Source: CAYZAW01 sp964476505
GTDB taxonomy: Bacteria > Bacillota > Clostridia > Christensenellales > CAG-138
NCBI GenBank assembly: GCA_964476505.1
Contig: CAYZAW010000042.1
Location: 1 to 19,086, forward strand
DNA length: 19,086 bases
Direction of reading: 5' to 3'
Shown here one piece after another: positions 7,559-14,665 of the stretch. Position 1 is the stretch's first letter. Each line of letters begins with the position of its first letter. Made by a program: the position numbers and the translations under genes. A model generated the notes under the pieces. That model made no database searches. It had not been told where the DNA came from and saw only the letters and a program-made list of their open reading frames with translations.

Positions 7559-7699
7559 GATATTGCGATAAAGATATGTTACAATTGTGTAATAAGGTGG
7601 GATGTGCATAATATCTGTATTACCAGAACGTGTTTCGGAATATTCATCTTGGTAGTTGACTTTTCTTTCGAATAGTTCGGTACCGTCAGCGGTGTCATA
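7544..7699 (-). pseudogene. 3' fragment of a second unidentified gene
   Basis: A minus-strand frame stays open for 51 codons after a TAA at 7700-7702 and ends at TAG (7544-7546). The translation begins YDTADGTELFERKVNYQDEY and ends IHIP-like then YRNILHDI (more exactly DIMHIPPYYT then IVTYLYRNILHDI). It looks like a real C-terminus but has no start codon near its beginning. It overlaps the plus-strand fragment tail to tail by 15 bp. The parent family is not recognised. Confidence 0.35.
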
Positions 7700-7813
7700 T
7701 TAACCGCCCGCAAAAGCGCATCCTAATTATCATTGACTTTTTCTTTGCAGTCCTCGTCAATTTGCTTCGTTCTAACAACGTTTGTCGCAAGCAAGTATTC
7801 TATGGCAATTTGC

Positions 7814-9220
7814 TTAGAAGGTGACAAAATTATCATCCTTCATCATTTCCGTAAATGTAACAAGCGCAACCTTTTCCATTTTCTTTGCTTCCTCTATACA
7901 GCTTTTCGTATAGCCAGCCTTAGCAAACAGATACAAATAGGTGCTGTCATAATGAAACAGCTTGCTTCTTTCGGTGAGCGTTTCCAACACGCTAACATCC
8001 ACCTTTTGATTTGTCCACTTGCACTCCCCGAAAAGCGCAGATATGCCGTCCGTACCCATGATATCAATTTCTGTTTCGCACTTATGCTTCGGATCGTTAC
8101 CCCACCAACGCCCCAACTCTGTGAATGAAAATGCTGCCTTTCCCTGCGTGTTCAAGCGCCAAAGATACTGCTTACATATTTCCTCGAACGCCTTACCCAT
8201 AAACGTGGAAAGCTGCGGTGCAATGCGCTGGTAGGCAATATCGCCAAGGCCGCGATTGATAGCAGACACATGATCCGGAATAAAACGGTACCAGAAACGA
8301 AACAAATTATCGCCAATGGTATAGATGGTTTTTCTTGTGGACTTCTCCGTCAGCGGCATCTCTTTAGTTACCACGCCAAGAGAGATTAAATTCTTGATAT
8401 AAGCGGCACAGGCGCTGGTTTCCTCTCCAACCTTACCAGCAATTTCTGACAATCTGGACGCTCCACCCGCAATAGCGGTAATGATTGCATTATAGATTGC
8501 AGGCTCCCGTACCTCTTGTTTTAGTAAATTGGACGGTTCCTCATACAATGCCGATGCAGGATTGAGCAGTGTGCTTTTTATATTCTCTTCTACGGACAAC
8601 TTATCGTCCATCATCAGAAGGTACTGGGGTGTGCCGCCCACAATGGCGTATATCATTGCCATGTCCTCTGCAGAGAAGCCAGAAAAGCATTGACAGCTCT
8701 CAAAGAAGTCGAAGGGCAGTATTTTAAACTGCGCCGTTTTCCTGCCATACAGCGGTGCTTTGTACGCCAGTACCTGATCCTCCATGAAGGACATAGAAGA
8801 ACCGCAAAGGATAAGAAACAGCTTGGAGGAAGCCTTGTATTGATCGATCAGCATTTGCAATGTAGATGCAAAACTCCGGGATGCTTTTGCTATATAAGGG
8901 TACTCGTCGATCACAAGAATCAAACGCTTTGTTTCGGAAAGCCTAAACACATACTCCAATGCGGCTTGGAAAGATGCGAATATCGGCGCTTGCTCCATGC
9001 CTGTTGCATAGCGCATAATGCATTGGCTAAGATTTTCGAGGTTCTGTTTGGCATTCGTTTCCACGCCCGTGAAAAAGATAGCTTCTTTGTCCTTAACAAA
9101 TTCGCTGATCAATGCGGTTTTGCCCACGCGACGCCTGCCGTAAATCACCGGAAACTGAAACGTGTCCGTTTGGTACAATTTGTTCAAATACTCCAGCTCG
9201 CGGGTTCTGCCAATAAACAT
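7814..9220 (-). CDS. AAA+ ATPase fused to a PD-(D/E)XK-like domain (ATPase_2/DUF234 type)
   Basis: The protein has 468 residues. It opens MFIGRTRELEYLNKLY, typical of this group. Walker A is GRRRVGKT (28-35), Walker B LILVIDEYPYI with D105-E106, and a sensor-like LILCGSSMSF follows at about 136-145. A winged-helix-like part lies near residues 235-310 (ASRLSEIAGKVGEETSACAA). The C-terminal part has E346, then EID at 384-386 and FGECKW at 397-402, the spacing of a PD-(D/E)XK nuclease core. Such proteins are common in bacteria and archaea, often in accessory DNA, and their role is poorly known; DNA transactions or a toxin/defence role are possible. It has its own promoter at 9262-9290 and an AAAGGCGG ribosome site, and lies beside a broken integrase. 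Confidence 0.85.
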   Translation of the reverse strand: MFIGRTRELEYLNKLYQTDTFQFPVIYGRRRVGKTALISEFVKDKEAIFFTGVETNAKQNLENLSQCIMRYATGMEQAPIFASFQAALEYVFRLSETKRLILVIDEYPYIAKASRSFASTLQMLIDQYKASSKLFLILCGSSMSFMEDQVLAYKAPLYGRKTAQFKILPFDFFESCQCFSGFSAEDMAMIYAIVGGTPQYLLMMDDKLSVEENIKSTLLNPASALYEEPSNLLKQEVREPAIYNAIITAIAGGASRLSEIAGKVGEETSACAAYIKNLISLGVVTKEMPLTEKSTRKTIYTIGDNLFRFWYRFIPDHVSAINRGLGDIAYQRIAPQLSTFMGKAFEEICKQYLWRLNTQGKAAFSFTELGRWWGNDPKHKCETEIDIMGTDGISALFGECKWTNQKVDVSVLETLTERSKLFHYDSTYLYLFAKAGYTKSCIEEAKKMEKVALVTFTEMMKDDNFVTF

Positions 9221-9261
9221 TCGCTGCCGCCTTTCGCAATTAGGTGGTTTTGTTTTACTTA

Positions 9262-9290
9262 ATTGTATCTTAGTAATTCTTTCATGTCAA
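9262..9290 (-). promoter_or_regulatory. promoter of the ATPase gene
   Basis: On the minus strand a perfect TTGACA (9285-9290) and TACAAT (9262-9267) are 17 nt apart, 41 nt before the ATG at 9220. This is the strongest sigma-A type promoter in the window. Confidence 0.75.
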
Positions 9291-9428
9291 TGGGATTCTA
9301 TACCTGCCACTACCAATGACGCGACCTGCTGGTATAACGCCACATGTCTTTCGTCTATTCGCATGTCTTCTGTATACTTTATTACGCAATATAGGGTTCT
9401 TGCATTAAAGAGAACCTTTGTGACAGTA
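9287..9428 (-). pseudogene. possible gene-end fragment after the broken integrase
   Basis: In a different frame from the integrase, the minus strand stays open from inside the integrase end to a TGA at 9287-9289. It reads VLFNARTLYCVIKYTED, then MRIDERHVALYQQVASLVV and AGIESH. An ATG at 9364 could start a 25-residue peptide, but no ribosome site is evident. It does not resemble the missing integrase catalytic domain. It may be the tail of another gene joined at the break. Low confidence. Confidence 0.2.
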
Positions 9429-10019
9429 AAGCATTTCAAACGCATAGAAGGAAATGGGCTTATCCATCATTGCATCGGAAAACCGCAAGTACTCTTCCTT
9501 CGTCCAGAATTGCATTTCTGTTGCTTCCTTCTTCCCAAGTCTTTCCGTTTTGAGTGAGGGATTTGCGCCCAAACCATAATACTTACAGGCATGGTTCATA
9601 ATCGCGCTTAGCTGGTTTTGCAGCGTTCGAAGATAGGTTTGAGAATACTTCTTTTGCTTTGATCCGTTGTTCATGGCAACCATCTCGTTTTGCCATTGAA
9701 TGATATCTGCCGCAGAAATATCGCTCACCCGCTTTTCTCCGAAGTAAGGCAGTAGCTTTTTCTCGATGATGTACTTTTTCGTTAGGTAAGTGTTTTGTCG
9801 AATCCTCGGCTTCTTGTCCTTCAGGTAGCACTCTACAAAGGTGGTGAAGCTCATATTGATATCTTTGGACTTTGATTGCAAGAACTCTCGCTCATATGCT
9901 TCTCCCTCTCTTTTAGTCGGAAAACCGCGTTTGGTATGCACTCGGCGTATCCCTTGCCAATCGGTATACCGTAAGTAGACCTTCCATGTTTTTCGCGGCG
10001 GGTCTTTACTCACTGACAT
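9405..10019 (-). pseudogene. tyrosine integrase truncated before its catalytic domain
   Basis: The remaining product has 204 residues, about half of the 380-400 usual for integrases of this type. The start is the ATG at 10019, preceded by AAAGGAGA. Residues 1-50 (TWKVYLRYTDWQGIRRVHTK and onward) resemble an arm-type DNA-binding domain. Residues 60-150 resemble the SAM-like core-binding domain (TFVECYLKD, LLPYFGEKRVSDISAADIIQ, NQLSAIMNHACKYYGL). The catalytic domain begins with MQFWTKEEYLRF and FYAFEMLY, then the frame runs CHKGSL-stop where an RxGE arginine region is expected. The Arg-His-x-x-Arg-Tyr residues are all absent in every frame downstream. It sits 44 nt after the Xis-like gene in one operon. 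It cannot recombine DNA as it stands. Confidence 0.8.
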
Positions 10020-10063
10020 GTCATCTCTCCTTTCCATAAGTGTTGTGTAGTTACATTGATTTG

Positions 10064-10285
10064 TTACGCTTGGTTCTTTTGCTCATCCAGAATCGTTTCT
10101 CTGCAAATCCCATAGCAATGCTCTTCATAGAATTTGCGGTTTGCCTTTCCGGGGATCACGATCAAGTTCGGGTTCATATCTTGCATCTTCTCATTCAGCA
10201 TACGAATGATCTGATACGCTTTTGCTCTGGATATGCCCCAATCGTCACCGACTTCCGCTGCGCAAACGTACATTTTCATCTTCAT
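10064..10285 (-). CDS. Xis-like small HTH protein
   Basis: The protein has 73 residues, starting MKMKMYVCAAEV. AAGGAGG lies 5 nt before the ATG at 10285; an in-frame ATG at 10300 precedes the ribosome site. The core (VGDDWGISRAKAYQIIRMLN) is a helix-turn-helix, followed by LIVIPGKANRKFYEEHCYG, a wing-like segment. Proteins of this size and pattern regularly sit just before tyrosine integrase genes in Firmicutes elements and are thought to act as excisionases or integrase regulators. The gene looks intact although the integrase after it is broken. Divergent from the repressor gene at 10506. Confidence 0.7.
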   Translation of the reverse strand: MKMKMYVCAAEVGDDWGISRAKAYQIIRMLNEKMQDMNPNLIVIPGKANRKFYEEHCYGICRETILDEQKNQA

Positions 10286-10312
10286 GGTATCCTCCTTCAT
10301 ATCAGTATTTTA

Positions 10313-10341
10313 AATACATTATAATAGATATTCGTTGTCAA
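10313..10341 (-). promoter_or_regulatory. candidate promoter of the xis-int operon
   Basis: TTGACA (10336-10341) and TGTATT (10313-10318) on the minus strand are 17 nt apart, upstream of the Xis-like gene. A TATAAT also occurs in between but at poor spacing, so the exact -10 is uncertain. Confidence 0.4.
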
Positions 10342-10461
10342 TTGATTAAATTAGTAAACGCGATATTTCGATGTGTTAGAAAAAAATTACCGGTGTTTAG
10401 CGAAGCCTATATAATAATTGGATAGTTGCATAAATAATTTTCTTTGGTTTTCTCCGAATTG

Positions 10462-10480
10462 TGATATTCTTAAAATATCA
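10462..10480. promoter_or_regulatory. candidate operator of the XRE repressor
   Basis: A perfect inverted repeat, TGATATT then CTTAA then AATATCA, lies 25 nt before the repressor start. Its position and 7-bp half-sites fit an autoregulatory operator for the XRE protein encoded next to it. Confidence 0.4.
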
Positions 10481-10505
10481 AATTGTATTGTGAGGATGAT
10501 AGTAG

Positions 10506-11210
10506 ATGTCGCAATTGGCTTTTGGAGACAAAATAAAGCATCTGCGCGATGTTAAGCGTATGAATCAAAAGCAGTTTTCGGAATATCTGGGTATTGCCCA
10601 GCCAACGCTGTCTGCTTATGAGAATAACAAGATATCACCCAATATCGATGTATTAATACATATTGCAGATAAGTGTGACGTTTCTCTTGATTGGTTATTT
10701 GGACGCCAAGTAGCACCCATTAGCATTAATTCTTTCTCAGACATTGCACGTTTTCTATTTAATCTTTTCGAAGTAGAAGAAATGCAGTATAAAATCATCA
10801 TTCATGGCGATAATGATAATAACGTTACCTCAGATGCTCTTAATGATACAGATTACAATAATTACGATTGGGTTAGTTTAAGATTTAGCATTCATGACAA
10901 GAAGAATCCAAACAATACAAAAATATTCGACCTCATCAGAAAAATAGGTCAAATACAAAAAGACTTTGAATCTTATTTCATCTCAAAAGAAACCTATGAG
11001 GCTGAGAAAGAGCGAATAATTAGTAGTAATGATACGCCTCTTAAAAGAAGAGAACTACCCAACTATAGCCGAAAAGAATTAAACCAAAAAAGGGTTGGCG
11101 TACTATTAAAAGAAATGTATCCGCATAATTCACGAACTAGAAGTGAAATCATGAACGAATATAACCTCAATATGCAAAGAACCGGTAATGAAGAGCATAA
11201 TGACGAGTAA
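10506..11210 (+). CDS. XRE-family repressor of an integrative element
   Basis: The protein has 234 residues. Residues about 7-62 are a clear XRE helix-turn-helix (IKHLRDVKRMNQKQFSEYLG, then IAQPTLSAYENNKISPNIDV and LDWLFGR). The rest is low in hydrophobic stretches and rich in Asn, Asp, Lys and Glu, with no peptidase motif, so it is not a LexA/CI-type self-cleaving repressor that I can see. It is strikingly AT-rich compared with guaA next door, a sign of transfer. It is divergent from the xis-int operon, the standard arrangement for controlling excision. GTGAGGAT serves as the ribosome site. It converges with guaA across a shared terminator. Confidence 0.82.
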   Translation: MSQLAFGDKIKHLRDVKRMNQKQFSEYLGIAQPTLSAYENNKISPNIDVLIHIADKCDVSLDWLFGRQVAPISINSFSDIARFLFNLFEVEEMQYKIIIHGDNDNNVTSDALNDTDYNNYDWVSLRFSIHDKKNPNNTKIFDLIRKIGQIQKDFESYFISKETYEAEKERIISSNDTPLKRRELPNYSRKELNQKRVGVLLKEMYPHNSRTRSEIMNEYNLNMQRTGNEEHNDE

Positions 11211-11229
11211 TGCAAGCATTTTGCAAGCA

Positions 11230-11272
11230 AAAAGCCCCGAGAGCAAGGCGTTATGCCTGCTTCGGGGCTTTT
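11230..11272. terminator. bidirectional terminator between the repressor gene and guaA
   Basis: An 11-bp stem (AAAAGCCCCGA at 11230-11240 with TCGGGGCTTTT at 11262-11272) encloses a smaller inner hairpin (AGCAAGGC with GCCTGCT). A/T runs flank both sides, so it can serve the repressor transcript and the guaA transcript, which stops 5 nt away. Confidence 0.85.
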
Positions 11273-11276
11273 GATA

Positions 11277-12812
11277 TTACTCCCACTCGATCGTTCCCGG
11301 GGGCTTGCTGGTGATGTCGTAGACCACGCGGTTGACCCGGGGCACCTCGGCTATGATACGCTCGGAAATGCGGCGGAGTATCGGCCACGGAATCTCCGCA
11401 AATTCCACAGTCATGGCATCGGTTGAAGTAACAGCGCGAACGCCGATGGCGTAATCATAGGTGCGGCCGTCGCCCATCACGCCAACGCTGCGCATGCCGG
11501 TAAATACGGTGAAGTATTGCCAAATGGCTTGATCCAGCCCGGCTTTTTTGATCTCGTCTCGGAAGATCCAGTCGCTCTCCCGCAGGATGTGCAGTTTATC
11601 CTCGGTCACGTCGCCCAAAATGCGGATCGCCAAGCCCGGACCCGGGAAGGGCTGCCGCCATACCAAATCGTGCGGGATACTGAGGCTTTCGCCAAGAGCG
11701 CGCACTTCGTCTTTGAAGAGCATTCGAAGAGGCTCCACCAGCCCTTTAAATCCGATGTCTTTGGGCAGACCGCCCACGTTGTGGTGGCTTTTGATGGTTG
11801 CCGCGCCGCCTTCCTTGCTGCCGCCGCTTTCAATCACATCCGGGTAAATGGTGCCTTGCAGCAGCCAGTCCGCACCGCCAAGCTTTTTGGCTTCTTCCTC
11901 AAACACGCGAATGAACTCCGTGCCGATGATCTTGCGCTTTTGCTCCGGCTCCGTGACCCCCGCCAGCTTGGATAAAAACCGTTCTCTGGCATCCACGGGA
12001 ATGACGTTAAGGCCCAGCTGATCCCGGTAGAAGGCAATGACCTCCTCCGCCTCGTTCTTACGAAGCAAGCCGTGATCCACAAATATGCAGGTGAGCTGGC
12101 TGCCTACCGCCTGATGTACCAGCACGGAGGCAACGGAGCTATCCACGCCGCCGGAAAGAGCGCCTAGTACGCGGTCGCTTCCCACCTGTGCACGGATATC
12201 GGCGATCAGCGATTCTGCCTGATGCTCCGGCTTCCAGTCGCAACGAAGCTTGCAGATGTTTTTGAGGAAGTTTTGAATAATCACATGCCCCTGCGGGGTA
12301 TGGTTGACCTCCGCATGGAACTGGATGCCGTAAAAACGGCGCTCCTCGTTGGCAAACGCCGCCACGGGGCAGTCATCCGTCATGGCGATGGTTTCAAAGC
12401 CCGGAGGCGATTGAATCACGGCATCGTTATGGTTCATCCAAACGATAGGCTCCGTGACCCCCGCAAACAGCGGATGCTGCCGGTACTCGATGCGGGTGCG
12501 CCCGTATTCCCGGATGGCGGCGCGGTTGATCTCGCCGCCGAATATCTTTGCCAGATACTGCATGCCATAGCAGATGCCAAGCACCGGCACGCCAAGCGCA
12601 AACACCTCGGGCAGGCAGTCCTTAGCGTTTTCCTGATATACGCTGTCCGGCCCGCCGGTTAAAATGATACCGGAAAGCGCCTTGCCGCGAATGCGCTCCA
12701 GCGATGCGCCGTGGGGCAGCAGCTCCGAGTATACGCCGGCCTCTCGGACCCGGCGCGCGATCAGCTGATTGTACTGCCCGCCAAAGTCCAGAACAACGAT
12801 GCGTTCCTCCAT
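11277..12812 (-). CDS. guaA: GMP synthase (glutamine-hydrolysing)
   Basis: Converts XMP to GMP with glutamine and ATP, the last step of guanine nucleotide synthesis in the cytoplasm. The protein has 511 residues, the usual length. The start is the ATG at 12812, with AGGAGGA 5 nt before it; frame upstream of this is not coding. The class I amidotransferase domain has C81 (GICYGMQ), H166 and E168 (FHAEVNH). The synthetase domain has the PP-loop SGGVDSS (220-226). The C-terminal dimerisation domain ends PPGTIEWE. A promoter (12843-12871) precedes it. Its 3' end is where accessory DNA begins. Confidence 0.98.
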   Translation of the reverse strand: MEERIVVLDFGGQYNQLIARRVREAGVYSELLPHGASLERIRGKALSGIILTGGPDSVYQENAKDCLPEVFALGVPVLGICYGMQYLAKIFGGEINRAAIREYGRTRIEYRQHPLFAGVTEPIVWMNHNDAVIQSPPGFETIAMTDDCPVAAFANEERRFYGIQFHAEVNHTPQGHVIIQNFLKNICKLRCDWKPEHQAESLIADIRAQVGSDRVLGALSGGVDSSVASVLVHQAVGSQLTCIFVDHGLLRKNEAEEVIAFYRDQLGLNVIPVDARERFLSKLAGVTEPEQKRKIIGTEFIRVFEEEAKKLGGADWLLQGTIYPDVIESGGSKEGGAATIKSHHNVGGLPKDIGFKGLVEPLRMLFKDEVRALGESLSIPHDLVWRQPFPGPGLAIRILGDVTEDKLHILRESDWIFRDEIKKAGLDQAIWQYFTVFTGMRSVGVMGDGRTYDYAIGVRAVTSTDAMTVEFAEIPWPILRRISERIIAEVPRVNRVVYDITSKPPGTIEWE

Positions 12813-12842
12813 GTGGTTCCTCCTGCAATCTCTCTTTTGTTC

Positions 12843-12871
12843 ATCATAGGGGAAACCGCCCGCGTTTTCAA
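12843..12871 (-). promoter_or_regulatory. promoter of guaA
   Basis: On the minus strand TTGAAA (12866-12871) and TATGAT (12843-12848) are 17 nt apart, 30 nt before the guaA ATG. The short leader leaves no room for a purine riboswitch. Confidence 0.65.
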
Positions 12872-12893
12872 GGTGTTTCTTTGGCAATATAAG

Positions 12894-12923
12894 AAAAATC
12901 ATCGGGATGCTCCGATGATTTTT
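12894..12923. terminator. terminator of the abrB-like gene
   Basis: A perfect 12-bp stem (AAAAATCATCGG at 12894-12905 with CCGATGATTTTT at 12912-12923) has a 6-nt loop. Read on the minus strand it follows the abrB-like stop by 24 nt and ends in a T run. It separates that gene from the guaA promoter. Confidence 0.85.
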
Positions 12924-12947
12924 CTTTGTTCATGAAAAAGCTGCTGT

Positions 12948-13199
12948 TTATTTATTTGCTGTATCGTTGATCTTTTTTAAACAGGTTTTACAGATGTTGC
13001 GTCCGTTGAATGCGATCAGATCCGTTGCATTGTCGCAGAAGAAGCACGCGGGACGATACTTCTTTAGCATGATCGTATCTTTTTCTACATAAATCTCAAT
13101 GGGGTCTTTTACATCGATTCCCAAGGTTCTGCGAAGCTCCACAGGGATAACGACCCTTCCCAGTGTATCCATTTTGCGAACGATGCCGGTCGATTTCAT
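12948..13199 (-). CDS. abrB: AbrB-family transition-state regulator
   Basis: The protein has 83 residues. The ATG at 13199 is preceded by AGGTGA; frame upstream is not needed. Residues 1-45 are the swapped-hairpin DNA-binding domain (GIVRKMDTLGRVVIPVELRR, then TLGIDVKDPIEIYVEKDTI). The C-terminus has two cysteine pairs, CFFC (52-55) and CKTC (70-73), typical of the Clostridia AbrB group. AbrB proteins bind AT-rich promoters and repress post-exponential and sporulation genes. It is divergent from spmAB, and an inverted repeat lies between them. Symbol given by family; orthology to B. subtilis AbrB versus Abh is not proven. Confidence 0.88.
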   Translation of the reverse strand: MKSTGIVRKMDTLGRVVIPVELRRTLGIDVKDPIEIYVEKDTIMLKKYRPACFFCDNATDLIAFNGRNICKTCLKKINDTANK

Positions 13200-13304
13200 A
13201 GTTTCACCTGCCTGCTTTGAAATTTGTTTGTGGAGACTGTACAGTAGCTTACCGTTTAGCGGTATGTGATATTCATAAACTGCAAATTTCAAGTTGTAAC
13301 ACGG

Positions 13305-13327
13305 TTTTATGCATGTTTTGCATAAAA
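13305..13327. promoter_or_regulatory. inverted repeat between abrB-like gene and spmA
   Basis: A perfect 9-bp inverted repeat, TTTTATGCA then TGTTT then TGCATAAAA, lies in the 167-bp divergent gap, 39 nt before the spmA start. It has no T-run terminator form and could be an operator for either gene. Confidence 0.35.
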
Positions 13328-13366
13328 ATGGTCTGTATTCCCAAATTTGGAAGGAGGCGACGCCTG

Positions 13367-13945
13367 TTGACGTGGGTGTTTTGTATTCTGTTTTTTACGG
13401 GGCTCATCTCCCTTCTGGTGACCGACGGCGGAGATGCCGCCATGACCGCTCTGTTTTTGGGCGGCGGCGAGGCTGTTTCGCTGTGCATTACCCTTGCAGG
13501 GGCGTATCTGTTATGGATGGGCGTGCTGGGCGTGGCAAAGGCTGCTGGGCTGCATAACAGCTTATCTCGGCTGCTGGCACGCCCGGTGCAAAAGCTGCTG
13601 CCGGGAATCCCGAAAGAAGCCGTTGCGCCCGTTACGCTGAATTTTGCCACAAACATGCTGGGGCTTGGCAACGCCGCCACGCCCTTTGGCATTGCCGCCA
13701 TGGAGGCTATGCAAAAAACCAATTCCAAGCCGGATACCGCCACCAACGCCATGTGCTGCTTTTTAGCGCTAAACGCCTCAGCGCTACAGGTGATTCCTAC
13801 CACGCTGTTAGGGCTGCGGGCAAGCTTAGGCTCCGCCGCTCCCGCCGCGATCTTTCTGCCGTCCTTACTCTCCTCCGGTGCGGCAACGCTGGCTGCGGCG
13901 CTTCTGGGGCTGTGGCTGTGCCGGAAAAAGGAACGTTCCAGATGA
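13367..13945 (+). CDS. spmA: spore maturation protein A
   Basis: The protein has 192 residues, close to the roughly 196 of B. subtilis SpmA. The start is TTG at 13367, with AAGGAGG (13351-13356 region) 9 nt before it; an upstream in-frame ATG at 13328 would place the ribosome site inside the gene. It is a membrane protein with several hydrophobic segments and the conserved VTLNFATNMLGLGNAATPFG and NAMCCFLALNASALQVIPTT. SpmA and SpmB together are needed for spore core dehydration. The stop overlaps the spmB start (ATGA). Confidence 0.92.
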   Translation: MTWVFCILFFTGLISLLVTDGGDAAMTALFLGGGEAVSLCITLAGAYLLWMGVLGVAKAAGLHNSLSRLLARPVQKLLPGIPKEAVAPVTLNFATNMLGLGNAATPFGIAAMEAMQKTNSKPDTATNAMCCFLALNASALQVIPTTLLGLRASLGSAAPAAIFLPSLLSSGAATLAAALLGLWLCRKKERSR

Positions 13946-14451
13946 AATGGATCGCCGCGCTGGTGCCGTTTATGATCGCGGCGTTGTTTGTGTACGCGCT
14001 GATTCGCCGGGTAAACGTGTACGACGCATTTGTTGCCGGGGCAAAGGAGGCACTGCCGCTGTTAAAAACCGTGCTGCCGCACATGGCCGCCATGCTAACG
14101 GTGATCGCCCTGTTTCGGGAAAGCGGCGCTGCGCTTTGGCTGGGCGGTATGCTATCCTCCATACTACCCGAGGCAGTTTTTCCCGCAGAATTGCTGCCGC
14201 TTGCGATATTACGCCCGCTTTCCGGCAGCGGCACACTTGCCATGACCGCCGACCTCATGCGGCAATACGGGCCGGACAGCCGCATCGGCATGATGGCCTG
14301 CGTGCTGTGCGGTTCCTCGGAAACGGTGTTCTATACGCTGGCTTTGTATTTTGGGGCAGTAGGTGTAAAAAGAACGCGTTTTACCCTGCCCGTGGCACTT
14401 GCTGCATCGTTTATCAGCCTGCTCGTTACGGTGTGGCTGTTTTTACCATAA
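13942..14451 (+). CDS. spmB: spore maturation protein B
   Basis: The protein has 169 residues (B. subtilis SpmB is about 178). The ATG at 13942 overlaps the spmA stop by 4 nt, so the two are translationally coupled. It is an integral membrane protein with a gate-type domain: GAKEALPLLKTVLPHMAAML, then LRPLSGSGTLAMTADLM and GSSETVFYTLALYFGAVGVK. It acts with SpmA in spore dehydration and heat resistance. No clear U-tract terminator follows. Confidence 0.92.
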   Translation: MKWIAALVPFMIAALFVYALIRRVNVYDAFVAGAKEALPLLKTVLPHMAAMLTVIALFRESGAALWLGGMLSSILPEAVFPAELLPLAILRPLSGSGTLAMTADLMRQYGPDSRIGMMACVLCGSSETVFYTLALYFGAVGVKRTRFTLPVALAASFISLLVTVWLFLP

Positions 14452-14491
14452 ATGCAGGCAGGTTTGCGGCACTATGCAATTTTGGCCTTTT

Positions 14492-14501
14492 GTGCTATAC
14501 T
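14492..14501 (+). promoter_or_regulatory. candidate extended -10 promoter for comB
   Basis: TGTGC followed by TATACT (14496-14501) forms an extended -10 element. No good -35 is seen at 16-18 nt. Transcription from here would give a leader of about 155 nt ahead of comB. Confidence 0.4.
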
Positions 14502-14505
14502 GTTT

Positions 14506-14631
14506 CAATCGGATGATGACTGTGCGGTAATATCGTCCGATTGTATTTTATGGTTTACCCGGCTGCCGGCCGGGGTAACAATAGCGTTGGCTTCTTGTTG
14601 TTTGTACCGGCGTAAGCCGGCCGAAGCCAAC
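14506..14631 (+). ncRNA. hairpin-rich leader upstream of comB
   Basis: Three hairpins follow one another. The first pairs CAATCGGA (14506-14513) with TCCGATTG (14536-14543). The second pairs TTACCCGGC with GCCGGGGTAA (14555-14578, one bulge). The third has a perfect 9-bp outer stem, GTTGGCTTC (14586-14594) with GAAGCCAAC (14623-14631), and an inner stem CCGGC-GTAA-GCCGG with a GNRA loop (14607-14620). None ends in a T run. It matches no riboswitch class I can recognise. It could be a cis-regulatory leader or a small RNA. Confidence 0.4.
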
Positions 14632-14665
14632 AGAATATCATTACATGTGTATGAGGAGAACCGGA

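Larger units (their letters stand above)
7320..7813. other. 494-bp AT-rich stretch without an intact gene
   Basis: No complete gene with a start and ribosome site is visible. The stretch is AT-richer than the flanking phzF-like gene. It contains two convergent reading-frame fragments (7346-7558 plus, 7544-7699 minus) that look protein-like but have no start. The remainder (7700-7813) holds only a weak 37-codon frame and a short repeated AAGCAAATTG. It looks like a junction of decayed accessory DNA between core-like genes and the ATPase gene. Confidence 0.5.

Noticed and set aside
7723..7836. A 37-codon minus-strand frame (MIILSPSKQIAIEY and onward) overlapping the ATPase gene's end
   Set aside because: It is short, lacks a ribosome site and matches no family, though its start faintly resembles an HTH segment.
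9290..9330. An AGTGGCAGGTAT-like stretch as the second copy of the guaA-end attachment site
   Set aside because: It matches the guaA end only with mismatches and a gap, which is within chance for so short a motif.
12813..12902. A 30-residue N-terminal extension of guaA
   Set aside because: The ATG at 12812 has an ideal ribosome site, gives the normal GuaA N-terminus, and the extension would overlap the promoter and terminator.
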